In this document: piece by piece, positions 6,694 to 14,626 of the stretch | How the letters are laid out: each line of letters opens with the position of its first letter | How positions within the stretch are numbered: position 1 is the stretch's first letter | Assembly (NCBI GenBank): GCA_964611755.1 | Contig: CAZTBB010000048.1 | Span: 1-14,626, forward strand | Source of the DNA: CAZTBB01 sp964611755 | GTDB lineage: Bacteria; Pseudomonadota; Alphaproteobacteria; Micavibrionales; Micavibrionaceae | Direction of reading: 5' to 3' | Length of the DNA stretch: 14,626 bases | Notes under the pieces: generated by a model | Seen by the model: the letters and a program-made list of their open reading frames with translations, nothing else | Database searches by the model: none | Told to the model about the DNA's origin: nothing | Translations under genes and position numbers: made by a program

Positions 6694-7742
6694 GAACCCC
6701 TCGGATACCAGATTTCAGAGATGATGCGCTTGCCTCCAATGCGCTTGAGCTGAATGACAACATCAATAATCGAGCTGATATAGGCCATGATCTGGTCATG
6801 GGTGAGGCCGAGATTGGCTTGCATCACCATCAAACAAATTTGTTCTAATGCTCCTTGAGGCGTGTCGGCGTGAATTGTGGTAATAGACCCAGGATGACCG
6901 GTATTGACAGCGCGAAGAAAGCTATAGGCTTCCTTGCCGCGCAGCTCGCCGAGTAAAATGCGGTCTGGGCGAAAACGCAAACTGGCTTCTAATAAATCCT
7001 GAATAGTGACTTTGCTTTGCCCTTGATCGCCTTTGGATGCAAGAAGAGAGACATGATTTTTCTGGGGCGGCATGACTTCGGGCGTGTCTTCGATTGTGAC
7101 TATGCGCTCATTCGGCTCAATCTCTTTTAAAATTGCATTCAAAAGGGTGGTTTTGCCTGTCGATGTCCCGCCGGAGACAATAATATTTTTCTTGGCGCGA
7201 ATGGCGGCAGAAATAAAGTCCTGATATTCGCCAGCATCAAGATGGGATTGCAGGGTTTGATTCATGTCGGTTTTGGATGCGCTGCTTTCTTTTAAGCTCT
7301 CAAAAGCCCCCATTTCCCGATAATCATCAAGGCTCAAATCCCGCATGACTTGCTTTCGGATGGAGAGTGCGACGCCAAAACGAGAAACAGGCGGCGTTGC
7401 AAATTGAATACGCTCACCGCTTGGAAGTGATGCCGATAATAAAGGCTTATTAGTAGCTATGGATTGATCGGTGTAATTGGCAACCAAACGGCCCAAACGC
7501 CATAAAATATCATCGCTGATGTCTTTGTTTTCGATGAACAGCATTTCAGGCTCACCGGCCTTTTCAATCCAAAGCTCCCCTGGTTTATTCACGCAAATCT
7601 CAGAAATATCGGGATCATTCAGGTACTTCTCGAACAGCCCCATATATTGTTTGAGATAAACCCCGGACTGCTCAGATTTTGCGCTGCCTCTTTTTTCAAA
7701 AGATTGGTTGGCGGGTTTTACGGGTTTTTTGTGTGAACTCAT
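6690..7742 (-). CDS. virB11: VirB11 T4SS hexameric ATPase
   Basis: This cytoplasmic traffic ATPase works with VirB4 and VirD4 to drive pilus assembly and DNA transfer. The 350-residue protein contains all family motifs in order: Walker A GGTSTGKTT (191-199), Asp box IVTIEDTPE (214-222), Walker B RPDRILLGELRG (258-269, Glu 266) and His box NTGHPGSITTIHAD (280-293, His 291). I start it at 7742 rather than 7838: the start at 7742 is preceded by GAAAGG with a 6-base spacing and follows the virB10 stop by 10 bases, while the longer version would overlap virB10 by nearly 90 bases and add a stretch unlike VirB11. Its stop overlaps the virD4 start by four bases. Confidence 0.95.
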   Translation of the reverse strand: MSSHKKPVKPANQSFEKRGSAKSEQSGVYLKQYMGLFEKYLNDPDISEICVNKPGELWIEKAGEPEMLFIENKDISDDILWRLGRLVANYTDQSIATNKPLLSASLPSGERIQFATPPVSRFGVALSIRKQVMRDLSLDDYREMGAFESLKESSASKTDMNQTLQSHLDAGEYQDFISAAIRAKKNIIVSGGTSTGKTTLLNAILKEIEPNERIVTIEDTPEVMPPQKNHVSLLASKGDQGQSKVTIQDLLEASLRFRPDRILLGELRGKEAYSFLRAVNTGHPGSITTIHADTPQGALEQICLMVMQANLGLTHDQIMAYISSIIDVVIQLKRIGGKRIISEIWYPRGS

Positions 7743-7748
7743 CTCGCG

Positions 7749-7754
7749 CCTTTC
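7749..7754 (-). promoter_or_regulatory. Ribosome binding site GAAAGG that supports the virB11 start at 7742
   Basis: On the minus strand GAAAGG lies 6 bases before the ATG and just touches the virB10 stop codon (7753-7755). This favours the shorter VirB11 and shows tight coupling to virB10. Confidence 0.65.
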
Positions 7755-8919
7755 AATGTTTCGGGATATTTCCGGCGACTTGCGAGAAATCCAAATCCTT
7801 GCCGACAAAGACCTTGATGCGGGCGCCTTGGTGAACATGAACCGTTGGCGGTATTCCTATAGAGTTATCAAGGGCGATTTCGGCTGATCTTGAAAAATCT
7901 GTGCCTGTATCAAGGGCAACAGTGGCCTGATCGTCATCATCAATGGCATTCACGCCAATCTGGATAGCCCCATCTATAAGTGAGAGAAGTACCGACGAGC
8001 CAAAGCGTTCAAAGAAATGTGTATCAACTTCACCGGCAAACCCGCTGCGCCCTAAATCATCTGTGCCATATGAGCCGATATTGATGCTCACACCGTCATT
8101 TCTGATAAGACGGTTCCAGATCACAAAAACACGTGATTGGCCGCGAACAAGTCCAGAGCGATAACGCCCGATGAGCTTTGATCCTTTGGGAATAATGAGG
8201 TGAGAGCCATTAAAGGAATAGACGTCTTCGCTGACAATCGCACGCACCAACCCAGGAAGATCACTCTGAATGGCAGTTTCTAAAATCCCATCAATGAGTG
8301 TGCCTTGTGTTACAAGCGTATCAAGATTTTGAAGCTGAAAGGCGGTTGCGACTTCAACATCGCTATTTGCGTATTGATTGGCAAAGGCGATATTGGGGTC
8401 TTGCTCGCCGCCGCTCAAGAGTGATCCCGCTCCGCTTTGAGAAGATGATCCGCTCGATATATTGCCTTGCGCTGCGCCGCTATCATTAAAAATAATCTGG
8501 GGCGATCTTCTGCGCTCTTCCATGCGTTTCTTTTGTTCGCGCGCCAATCGCAGAGCTTCTTGCTGCATTTGAAGCTCGCGCTGCGCTTCTAAAGGATCAT
8601 AAAGCTCACGCTCATCAATCGGGGGAACCAGTTGTTCTATTGGCACTTCGGCTTGTTCTTCAATTTCGATATAAGGGCCGGACGGGGTAGGGGTTCTAAA
8701 TTCTATTTCTTCAGGCGTTGTCAGCTCGCGCGGGGTGGATTGTTCCACACCATCCATAACAACAAAGATAATGGCGATAACACCTACGGCTAAAAATGCA
8801 AAGATTCCAAATTTGGATGCGTTTGATCCTTGGGCTATGGTTGGAAATTCGCGATCACCATCCAAAGGTTTTGGTTTAGGCTCTTCATCGAAGCTATCAG
8901 GCGGGGTTTGATCATTCAT
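7753..8919 (-). CDS. virB10: VirB10 T4SS core-complex protein spanning both membranes
   Basis: The 388-residue protein has the standard VirB10/TrbI layout: a short Pro/acidic cytoplasmic tail (1-35), one membrane helix (about 37-55), a periplasmic Pro- and Glu-rich linker with a coiled, charged segment (about 85-140, many Gln, Arg and Glu), a Ser/Gly-rich stretch (about 150-170) and the C-terminal beta-barrel domain (about 190-388). Typical C-terminal landmarks are the LIxKGSKLIGRY-like region and the final GARIKVFVGKDLDFS stretch near residue 370. In the family this domain forms the outer-membrane cap with VirB9 and VirB7 and senses ATP use by VirB11 and VirD4. An AAGGA site overlapping the virB9 stop (8929-8933) lies 9 bases before its ATG. 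Confidence 0.95.
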   Translation of the reverse strand: MNDQTPPDSFDEEPKPKPLDGDREFPTIAQGSNASKFGIFAFLAVGVIAIIFVVMDGVEQSTPRELTTPEEIEFRTPTPSGPYIEIEEQAEVPIEQLVPPIDERELYDPLEAQRELQMQQEALRLAREQKKRMEERRRSPQIIFNDSGAAQGNISSGSSSQSGAGSLLSGGEQDPNIAFANQYANSDVEVATAFQLQNLDTLVTQGTLIDGILETAIQSDLPGLVRAIVSEDVYSFNGSHLIIPKGSKLIGRYRSGLVRGQSRVFVIWNRLIRNDGVSINIGSYGTDDLGRSGFAGEVDTHFFERFGSSVLLSLIDGAIQIGVNAIDDDDQATVALDTGTDFSRSAEIALDNSIGIPPTVHVHQGARIKVFVGKDLDFSQVAGNIPKH

Positions 8920-8931
8920 ATCATAAAATCC

Positions 8932-9879
8932 TTACTCATTCAGGCTCGTAGTTTTGGGACTATCGAAATTAGAAAAGAGCTGCGCCAAAAGGCTTGGCTT
9001 TTCTTCTTCAGCTTGAAGGGCGGCAATATCAGGTTTTTGAGAAGGAACAGGCACAGAAGCAACATCTATCTCTTTAACCTCTTCTAGTTCTGCTATGGGT
9101 TCGGGTTCATAGGATGCCGGTTCAACTTGAGGATAGGCATCATTCCAAATACAAGTGGCAGTATCACCGTCTCTAAGCGTGAATTGAGAGCCGACGCCAG
9201 AGACAACAAGATATTGACCTTGAAGATTGAAATTAACGAGGCGTTCATTCCCATTTTCATCAACACTAAAGACAGCAGGCATCACATCAAAATCTTCAAA
9301 CTGGAAGTATGTGAAAACGCCATCATCAAATGCGCGGATGGGTCGCAAGCGTTTTGATCCGGCGTAGCTGTAATCAAAGTTCAAATCGGAGGCGCTGACA
9401 TTATCTAGAGGATTGAAATGGGCTTGGGAGACGCTGCCGATAAAGGCAAGCTCTTTGGCGGCTTCATCGGCGTAATGAAATTTCAGGCGGAATGTTAAGT
9501 CCGAAGACCGAGGCGAATAGGCATCTCCTGCAGTTACTTCGAAGGTATAAATCCTTTTATCTGTAATCACAGTCATATTGGTTTCGGCATCTTCCTCTAA
9601 AGGCTTGATGAACATGATATTGGGCTGGCCGGGCTTCATCACTTGCCAGCTTGCCGTATCACCCAAAGAGATTGTTTGAATGCGCTCTTTTTCCGAAAAT
9701 TCAATAACCGTTGAATAGCCGTAATGCCCTCTGATCTGGTAAACATCATTTTCATGATAAGTAACGACTTTCACACGGGCGTCGGCGCTCGTTGGTCTTG
9801 GGTCTTTGCCTGCCAGGGCAGGGGATACGGATAGGCAGGAAATCAGGCTCACGCCTAATAATAATTTTTTAAATGTCAT
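8932..9879 (-). CDS. virB9: VirB9 T4SS core-complex protein with an extended acidic C-terminal tail
   Basis: The 315-residue precursor has a signal peptide (MTFKKLLL, cleavage near ALA at 21-23), an N-terminal beta domain (about 30-130) and the C-terminal beta-sandwich that binds VirB7 and VirB10. The latter shows the family pattern DDGVFTYFQF followed by MPAVFSVD around 190-210. After the domain ends near residue 250, about 64 further residues follow that are rich in Pro, Glu and Ala. Most VirB9 proteins stop near 270-295 residues, so this tail is longer than usual. Its ATG overlaps the virB8 stop (ATGA, 9876-9879). Confidence 0.95.
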   Translation of the reverse strand: MTFKKLLLGVSLISCLSVSPALAGKDPRPTSADARVKVVTYHENDVYQIRGHYGYSTVIEFSEKERIQTISLGDTASWQVMKPGQPNIMFIKPLEEDAETNMTVITDKRIYTFEVTAGDAYSPRSSDLTFRLKFHYADEAAKELAFIGSVSQAHFNPLDNVSASDLNFDYSYAGSKRLRPIRAFDDGVFTYFQFEDFDVMPAVFSVDENGNERLVNFNLQGQYLVVSGVGSQFTLRDGDTATCIWNDAYPQVEPASYEPEPIAELEEVKEIDVASVPVPSQKPDIAALQAEEEKPSLLAQLFSNFDSPKTTSLNE

Positions 9880-10553
9880 CGAACTCTCTCCAATACTTCT
9901 GGGTTAATACGGTAATGCGTGACTTGAAAGCCAAGCGGATTAGAAAATCTGTCTTTCATCTGCATGGGTTTTTGCGAATATTGAAATTGGATAACAGCGT
10001 TGAAATGCCCTGTTTTTATGCGATCATTTTCTTTGACCTCGCGCATGAAGCGCACAGACGCCGTTTTGTCATTGATGAAGGACACAGACTTGATTTTGAT
10101 GTCGATAGAGGCTTTCGCGCCAAGCTTTCGTGATGGGTTATCGGGGTTCGTGCCTGACCAAAGCTCTTGAAATTCTTTCAAGGCTTCCCCATCGGACATG
10201 AGTTCCACGGCTTCATAGTTTTCTTTTAAAATGGCCGGATTATATTGTTCTCGCAAAGATACGTATTTAACAAGATTGGCCTGCGTTACCGCTTCATCTT
10301 GTGTGAGATTGCCGTCATAAAGTCCTTTGGTGACTTCGAGATAACCCGTTGTTTGATCTACTGTGACAACATAAGGCTCAAAGGTTTTAAGCGGTAAGAT
10401 CAAAATCAGCGTCAAAAGAGAGAGCGCAGCGATGCCCATAAAGAAAAAAGCCATGATCCAAGCGCGATTGCGCGATAGCAGAGCACTGGCAATGACTTCC
10501 TGATCCCATGTTTCGCCTTTTTTATAATATTCCGGTGTCTTTGAATTGGTCAC
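9876..10553 (-). CDS. virB8: VirB8 T4SS inner-membrane assembly factor
   Basis: The 225-residue bitopic protein has a cytoplasmic N-terminus (1-31), one membrane helix (about 32-54) and a periplasmic domain of about 165 residues with the alpha/beta NTF2-like fold expected of VirB8. It includes the segment VKYVSLREQYNP (about 92-103), typical of the helix that follows the first strand region. VirB8 nucleates assembly and contacts VirB9, VirB10 and VirB5. The start codon is GTG at 10553, three bases after the virB6 stop, with an AGAGGA-like site inside the end of virB6. No better ATG is nearby. It overlaps virB9 by four bases. Confidence 0.93.
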   Translation of the reverse strand: MTNSKTPEYYKKGETWDQEVIASALLSRNRAWIMAFFFMGIAALSLLTLILILPLKTFEPYVVTVDQTTGYLEVTKGLYDGNLTQDEAVTQANLVKYVSLREQYNPAILKENYEAVELMSDGEALKEFQELWSGTNPDNPSRKLGAKASIDIKIKSVSFINDKTASVRFMREVKENDRIKTGHFNAVIQFQYSQKPMQMKDRFSNPLGFQVTHYRINPEVLERVR

Positions 10554-10556
10554 TTT

Positions 10557-11564
10557 CTAAAATCCTCTAATATTTTTGGCAGCTGTCCGTAAGCGCGCGC
10601 TCATAGCTTTTCCTGTTTGAACGGGATGACGGGCAATGTTGTAGCCCATAACGCCGGCCCGGAATGAGCCTTTGGGCGTTCCCTTGCCAAAGCGTGATGC
10701 CAATCTTGATGTCCAGGCCGCCGATCCCATTGTTGATAGCGATAGCCCGCCCGTTACCGATGCCGCCATGTTCATAATCTGCATAAGTAGAAGAACAGAG
10801 ACGATTGAGACAAAGAAGAACGGGCCGATATAGGAAAGGGTCTGTGCATCTCCGCTTGAATTATTTTCAAGATTTTGAAGAGGCGGCTCTGCAATCGTTA
10901 AGAGTAAAGCGAGCAGGGCATAAACGAATATCGGTATAATGGAGTAATTGAGTAATGTGCGAAGCCAGCCTTCAAAAAGATTGCGCGTATTGGCAAAAAT
11001 CAATAGCAATATAAAGAGCGGTCCGATTGATAGCAGAATAGCGACAGCAATTTTAGCCAATATAATCAACATGGCGGCATAGCCTGTTAAAGCCAAAGCC
11101 CCGAACCAGATCACTGCGGCATGAAAATATTTCCCTAAATCCGACCAGCCAGCCCCTTCCAAAATATCACTAACAATATCCATGGCACGGTCATAAAACT
11201 GCGAAAGTATCGTGTTGGCCGATGTATCGTCAGTTGCGACCGCATTGGGCGTCGCGTTCGCTGCGCCTGTCATGATTTGGCCGGCTACATCGGACGGCAA
11301 ATCAGTCGCCATATTATAAACAAGGAGGAAGAACGTATCCCACTCGGTTGCGATTAAGAGGAGAACGATGATCTTTAATGTATTTACGATTAAGTCTGTA
11401 GCGGCAAAACGGCCGGAAATAATGACTTTATAGCCAAAAACGGCAATAAAGATGATGAACATCAATCGCCAGAGAAGCTGAACAGTCGGCGTCAGGCTGC
11501 CAAACGCACCTTGGACGAATGCGAGAATGACACTATCAATATTATTGATGAGAGCCTCGATCAT
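10557..11564 (-). CDS. virB6: VirB6/TrbL-family T4SS inner-membrane channel protein
   Basis: The 335-residue polytopic protein has five or more hydrophobic segments: about 27-48, 58-75, a long double segment around 145-195, 205-230 and 243-265. The central region holds a large polar periplasmic loop (about 80-140). This is the topology of VirB6, which forms part of the DNA path through the inner membrane. The final 60 residues are basic and likely cytoplasmic. I place the start at 11564 (MIEAL) because it forms an ATGA overlap with the stop of the upstream lipoprotein gene, as at other junctions of this operon. A start at 11582 is also in frame but would overlap by 22 bases. Confidence 0.92.
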   Translation of the reverse strand: MIEALINNIDSVILAFVQGAFGSLTPTVQLLWRLMFIIFIAVFGYKVIISGRFAATDLIVNTLKIIVLLLIATEWDTFFLLVYNMATDLPSDVAGQIMTGAANATPNAVATDDTSANTILSQFYDRAMDIVSDILEGAGWSDLGKYFHAAVIWFGALALTGYAAMLIILAKIAVAILLSIGPLFILLLIFANTRNLFEGWLRTLLNYSIIPIFVYALLALLLTIAEPPLQNLENNSSGDAQTLSYIGPFFFVSIVSVLLLMQIMNMAASVTGGLSLSTMGSAAWTSRLASRFGKGTPKGSFRAGVMGYNIARHPVQTGKAMSARLRTAAKNIRGF

Positions 11565-11953
11565 TCTTGTTTCTTGCTCCAATCACCCCAGAGATTTTTG
11601 CTGTCTTCACGGGCTTTTTTGCGCGCTTCGTCTTGAAGGCGTTCAATAATCAGATCAATTTCGCTCCAACGCTTGATGGCTTTGACATTACGGGCAGAAA
11701 TATCGCCTAATCCCGCCTCTTTAAGGTAAATTGCAATGAGGGAGGCGCGGTCTTCACATTCTTTATATTTTTGGCCGTCTGCGCTTACAGAGTCAGGATT
11801 CGCCCACATCTTGCCGCAAAAGCTTTTATAGTTTTGACTTTCGAAGACTTTTTGAGCAAGCATGTTCGTCTCAACATCCTGCAAGGGATTGCCCTCTTCA
11901 ATGCAAGCACTCAATGATAAAGTTGCTACAGCCAGTAGAATGGTTTTCCTCAT
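11561..11953 (-). CDS. Small lipoprotein of the T4SS operon, possible entry-exclusion (EexN-like) protein
   Basis: This 130-residue precursor has a lipoprotein signal with a perfect lipobox LSAC (Cys 17). The mature part contains a cysteine pair (46 and 66) framing a segment with an NPD motif, then a helical, charged C-terminus (about 85-130). Genes at this place, just before virB6, often code for an entry-exclusion lipoprotein that stops transfer into cells already carrying the element. The C-x-NPx-C spacing recalls EexN-type proteins, but this one is longer and the match is by eye. It overlaps its neighbours by four bases on both sides (ATGA at 11950-11953 and 11561-11564), so its product is made together with the channel proteins. 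A structural T4SS role is the alternative. Confidence 0.65.
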   Translation of the reverse strand: MRKTILLAVATLSLSACIEEGNPLQDVETNMLAQKVFESQNYKSFCGKMWANPDSVSADGQKYKECEDRASLIAIYLKEAGLGDISARNVKAIKRWSEIDLIIERLQDEARKKAREDSKNLWGDWSKKQE

Positions 11954-12135
11954 GAATGATCCTTCGTTTTGGCCTTGGTGATCTCTGCCACATTGATAGG
12001 CAACGGATCACAAGGATTGCCGGACAAGCTGGCTGTCTTTTTATTGCCACATGGGGCTTTCTTTTCGCTGTAATGCGAGCAGCCTGAAACGCTAAAAGCG
12101 ATGAGTACAAATGAGAGGGTCAGTAGTTTTTTCAT
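11950..12135 (-). CDS. virB7: VirB7-like small outer-membrane lipoprotein
   Basis: This 61-residue precursor has a short signal ending in a lipobox VSGC (Cys 19). The mature 43 residues carry two further cysteines and a CDPLPINVAEI stretch that looks like the short segment by which VirB7 lipoproteins bind VirB9. In the core complex VirB7 anchors VirB9 and VirB10 in the outer membrane. No other gene in the visible operon fits VirB7 by size. A Shine-Dalgarno AAGGAG (12143-12148) overlaps the virB5 stop codon and lies 7 bases before the ATG. The gene overlaps the next by four bases. The identity rests on size, lipobox and position, because VirB7 sequences vary greatly. Confidence 0.65.
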   Translation of the reverse strand: MKKLLTLSFVLIAFSVSGCSHYSEKKAPCGNKKTASLSGNPCDPLPINVAEITKAKTKDHS

Positions 12136-12146
12136 GCGTTTTCTCC

Positions 12147-12893
12147 TTAATTTGGGAATTCAATGGCCTGCCTTGCGAGTTCAGGGTCATATTGGTTAAA
12201 TGTTGCCGCGCGGCGGTTTTCCATCAGCTGCGTATTATCAATGGATGAGTTTTGCTGAATTTGAATGGCATTCAGGCGCATAATCTCATTCATCAAAATA
12301 CCGTTTTCAGCCGCAATTCTGGCATTTAGATCAACAGATGCCTTTAAATCATCGCTATTATTCAGCTCGCTCAGCAGAGACTCATAAGTCTGCATCCGCA
12401 CAGGGATATTATTGTAAGCCTGCTCACTAGCTGCGATTGCGGCATAGGTTGTGCCAGTTCTGCGATCAATGGCTTTGGCGACTTGGCCACTTGGATCGGA
12501 AGCCATGATTGTGGCGCCTGATAAGGGATCAAATTCATTATAAAGATTGCTATAGATATTTTGTGTCCCAAGTGCGCCATTTGGGATAGGCGCGCCGTTA
12601 ATCATATTAAGCGTGTCTTGCCAGGTATTGGGAAGATATTGACGAAGTTGCTGTTCAAATACCCCGTTTGCTACATCACCCATATTGCGCGTTCCGGTAA
12701 TTGCATCGGCTTGTCTCACCGCTTCTTCGAGCTGGTCAATCTGATTGGCATAGTCATCGGCCATAGCATCAAGCTGAGCGATGAGCTGCGCATATCCAGA
12801 GGCATCATAAACAGGGATACCTTGCGCCTTTGAGGGGTTGGAAGCGAAAAGCACCAAGGTCGTAGCAATGACTGCAATAAGGAATTTATTCAT
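12147..12893 (-). CDS. virB5: VirB5-like T4SS pilus-associated protein
   Basis: The 248-residue precursor begins with a signal peptide (MNKFLIA, cleavage near SKA at about 21-23) and continues as a mostly alpha-helical exported protein rich in Gln, Asn and Ala. This fits the VirB5/TraC family, which forms a helical bundle at the pilus tip and takes part in host contact. Helical, charged segments occupy about 30-75 and 160-235. The middle part (about 95-135) is Gly/Asn/Pro-rich. It lies directly after virB4 with an ATGA overlap (12890-12893) and 11 bases before the virB7-like gene, the usual place for virB5. Confidence 0.88.
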   Translation of the reverse strand: MNKFLIAVIATTLVLFASNPSKAQGIPVYDASGYAQLIAQLDAMADDYANQIDQLEEAVRQADAITGTRNMGDVANGVFEQQLRQYLPNTWQDTLNMINGAPIPNGALGTQNIYSNLYNEFDPLSGATIMASDPSGQVAKAIDRRTGTTYAAIAASEQAYNNIPVRMQTYESLLSELNNSDDLKASVDLNARIAAENGILMNEIMRLNAIQIQQNSSIDNTQLMENRRAATFNQYDPELARQAIEFPN

Positions 12894-14626
12894 GTTTGGG
12901 TTCTCTTTTGAATAAAAAGCCCAAGCCAGTCTTCGGGGTTAGGGCTGGTTTCAGAGATAATTTGATCCATGAGATTGACGCTTTCCGTGCGCCCTGACAA
13001 AACGGCGATGAAATCATCCATGCCGCTCAGATCAAGGCGGGCGATTACGGAGTCGCTGCCATGTTTAATAAGAAAGCAACGTGATTCCGGTGATATTTCA
13101 CGAATGAGCTTGAGTTCGTGATGGGTCAGACCAAAGCCTTTGCAGTAATCTTCTTCGGATGCCTTATTATTGGGCAAGAATATCTGTGTAGGAGATTGTT
13201 CGATGATGGTATCGCCAACATCAGAATTAAGGGCATCACGAACTGATTGGGTAGCAAAGCCCAGAATACCGTTCTGCTTACGGATTGTTTTCATCCAGTC
13301 TTTGATACGGTAAGTGAAAACCGGATCATCGAGCATTTTCCAGCCCTCGTCGAGCATGATGATGGTCTTTTGCCCATCCATGAGCACCGAAATCCGATGA
13401 AAAATATACATGAGCCAAGGTGCGCGTGAGGTGGCATCATCCAAGATTGAGGTCAGATCAAAACCAAGCGTGGAATTGCCTAGCGAAAGGGTGTCTTCTT
13501 CATTATCAAAGAGCCATGCTTTTTCGCCTTGGCTGTGCCATTTGGCTATTCTGGCTGATAGGGAATACGAGTCCCCTGAATCATATCCTGCCAAAAGCTC
13601 TGAAAAATAGCGAAGCCGCCTGTGAAGGGGCGGTGTTTCAAAATTGGCTTTGATAGCATCGCTGAGAATATCGCTTTCCTGCGGTGATAATTTAGCCCCG
13701 CCATCTGATGTGATAATCAAATCGAGCCAGTCTTTTAGAAAGGCTCTGTTTGCAGGAGTATCTCCTATTTGCAGAGGATTTAGGCCGGTTGGTTCACCAG
13801 AGATGACATTGGTATAATCCCCGCCGATTGCTCGAATGAAAATTTCAGCACCGCGATCCTTATCAAAATAGACTGATCTTGGCTTTACGCGCTGTGCTTG
13901 CGCCATGAGGAAGGTGAGAAGAACTGTTTTACCAGTTCCAGTCGGGCCGATCACAGTAAAATTGCCAACATCGCGCTCATGGAAATTAAACCAATAAGGC
14001 GTTCCAGAGGTTGTCTCTAACCGTGTGATGGCATCGCCCCAGTGATTGCCTGTTTTGCTTCCAGCCGGAAAAGTATGAAGACTGGCAAAGCTGGCAAAAT
14101 TCTTATTAGAAATCAGGGAGCGCCTTGCAATATAGCTGAAATTCCCTGGCAGATTAGCCCAAAACGCAGGCTCTAAATTTACGTCTTCTCGCGCAGCAAT
14201 CAGACCGATATTGGTAAAAACGCTCAAAATATCGCTGATTCCAAAATCGAGACTGTCTTTATTGGGTGCATGGACGGTGAGGGAAATATGATGTTCACCA
14301 AAAGTCGATAGGCCAGAGGCCAGATCATTCCGCGCATCTTGAATATCCAGAATAAGGCTCTCTGCTCCTGATTCTGTTGCAATCATTTTTCGCTCAGCCT
14401 CATTCATGGCGGAGAGTGAGGTTTGCCGATCGACAAAGCCGAAACTCTGACACAGAATAAATTCATGGGGCAGGGCAAGAAGATTATCAAGCATCCCCGC
14501 GCTTGTGGTGGAGGCATATTCTTTTACGGATAAGACAGCGCCGAGTTTGATGTCATTGGGTGCGGCGCCTCTTAACTCAAATGTCTCGCGGCCAAAGGAA
14601 ATGCGCTTTTCAGGTAAATAGCTGGC
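12890..14626 (-). CDS. virB4: VirB4/TraC-type T4SS ATPase (5' end outside window)
   Basis: This large ATPase drives pilus subunit handling and substrate transfer at the inner membrane. The frame stays open to the right edge of the window, so the ATG at 14494 is internal and the N-terminus is missing. About 578 of an expected roughly 800 residues are present. Walker A GPTGTGKT is coded at 13925-13948 and Walker B IIMLDE followed by GWKML at about 13335-13368. The C-terminal motif with NNKASEEDY and the arginine-finger-like region near ATQS are also typical of the family. It is the first visible gene of the minus-strand operon; virB1-virB3 would be expected further right. Its stop overlaps the virB5 start by four bases. 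Confidence 0.95.
   Translation of the reverse strand, partial: ASYLPEKRISFGRETFELRGAAPNDIKLGAVLSVKEYASTTSAGMLDNLLALPHEFILCQSFGFVDRQTSLSAMNEAERKMIATESGAESLILDIQDARNDLASGLSTFGEHHISLTVHAPNKDSLDFGISDILSVFTNIGLIAAREDVNLEPAFWANLPGNFSYIARRSLISNKNFASFASLHTFPAGSKTGNHWGDAITRLETTSGTPYWFNFHERDVGNFTVIGPTGTGKTVLLTFLMAQAQRVKPRSVYFDKDRGAEIFIRAIGGDYTNVISGEPTGLNPLQIGDTPANRAFLKDWLDLIITSDGGAKLSPQESDILSDAIKANFETPPLHRRLRYFSELLAGYDSGDSYSLSARIAKWHSQGEKAWLFDNEEDTLSLGNSTLGFDLTSILDDATSRAPWLMYIFHRISVLMDGQKTIIMLDEGWKMLDDPVFTYRIKDWMKTIRKQNGILGFATQSVRDALNSDVGDTIIEQSPTQIFLPNNKASEEDYCKGFGLTHHELKLIREISPESRCFLIKHGSDSVIARLDLSGMDDFIAVLSGRTESVNLMDQIISETSPNPEDWLGLFIQKRTQT

Larger units (their letters stand above)
1..14626. mobile_element. 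Part of a conjugative element (plasmid or ICE): relaxase block, metal cargo and VirB/VirD4 T4SS
   Basis: The window holds the two hallmarks of self-transfer, a relaxase and a nearly complete P-type T4SS with its coupling protein, and between them a cargo cassette. Relaxase and cargo genes lie on the plus strand, and all T4SS genes lie on the minus strand, so the two blocks converge near 4895. No integrase, attachment site, replication or partition gene is visible, so plasmid and integrative element cannot be told apart. Both window edges interrupt genes (relaxase on the left, virB4 on the right), so the element extends on both sides. Conjugative ability is inferred from gene content only. Confidence 0.88.

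Noticed and set aside
7743..7838. N-terminal extension of VirB11 to 7838
   Set aside because: It would run deep into virB10, lacks a supporting ribosome site, and the start at 7742 has one.

Overview
This window is part of a conjugative element, a plasmid or an integrative conjugative element. The host is most likely an alphaproteobacterium. The evidence is a DUF3363-type relaxase of the RlxS kind together with a VirB/VirD4 (P-type) type IV secretion system (T4SS) operon, at moderate G+C by eye. The species cannot be named from this sequence. Coding density is very high: no gap between genes exceeds about 65 bases. I see no rRNA, tRNA, CRISPR array, transposase, integrase or replication gene. 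Both ends of the window cut through a gene.

Layout. (1) Positions 1-2284, plus strand: the 3' part of the relaxase gene, then a ribbon-helix-helix-like small protein and a small three-helix membrane protein, spaced 2-3 bases apart as one mobilisation operon. (2) Positions 2293-4905, plus strand: a five-gene envelope metal/thiol cassette behind a good sigma70-type promoter. It encodes a secreted Cys/His-rich protein, a predicted small outer-membrane barrel, a periplasmic heavy-metal-associated (HMA) protein, a MerT-like inner-membrane protein, and a glutaredoxin fused to a MauE-type membrane domain. (3) Positions 4885-14626, minus strand: an uninterrupted T4SS operon, transcribed as virB4 (partial), virB5, a virB7-like lipoprotein, a second lipoprotein, virB6, virB8, virB9, virB10, virB11 and virD4. 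Six of the nine junctions are ATGA stop/start overlaps.

How it fits together. The relaxase nicks and carries the DNA strand, VirD4 couples it to the channel, VirB4 and VirB11 power the machine, VirB7/9/10 form the core, VirB6/VirB8 form the inner-membrane platform, and VirB5 is a pilus-associated subunit. VirB1, VirB2 and VirB3 are not in view and may lie beyond the right edge. The metal cassette sits where the relaxase strand and the T4SS strand converge, and its last gene overlaps the end of virD4 by 21 bases. It therefore looks like cargo carried inside the transfer region.

The most interesting part is the cassette. It resembles mer/copper systems (MerT-like and MerP-like proteins) but has no mercuric reductase, no MerR-type regulator, no P-type ATPase and no multicopper oxidase in view. 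It adds an outer-membrane component and a membrane-anchored glutaredoxin. A metal-thiol relay across the whole envelope is a reasonable hypothesis, but the metal and the direction of transport are not shown by the sequence.
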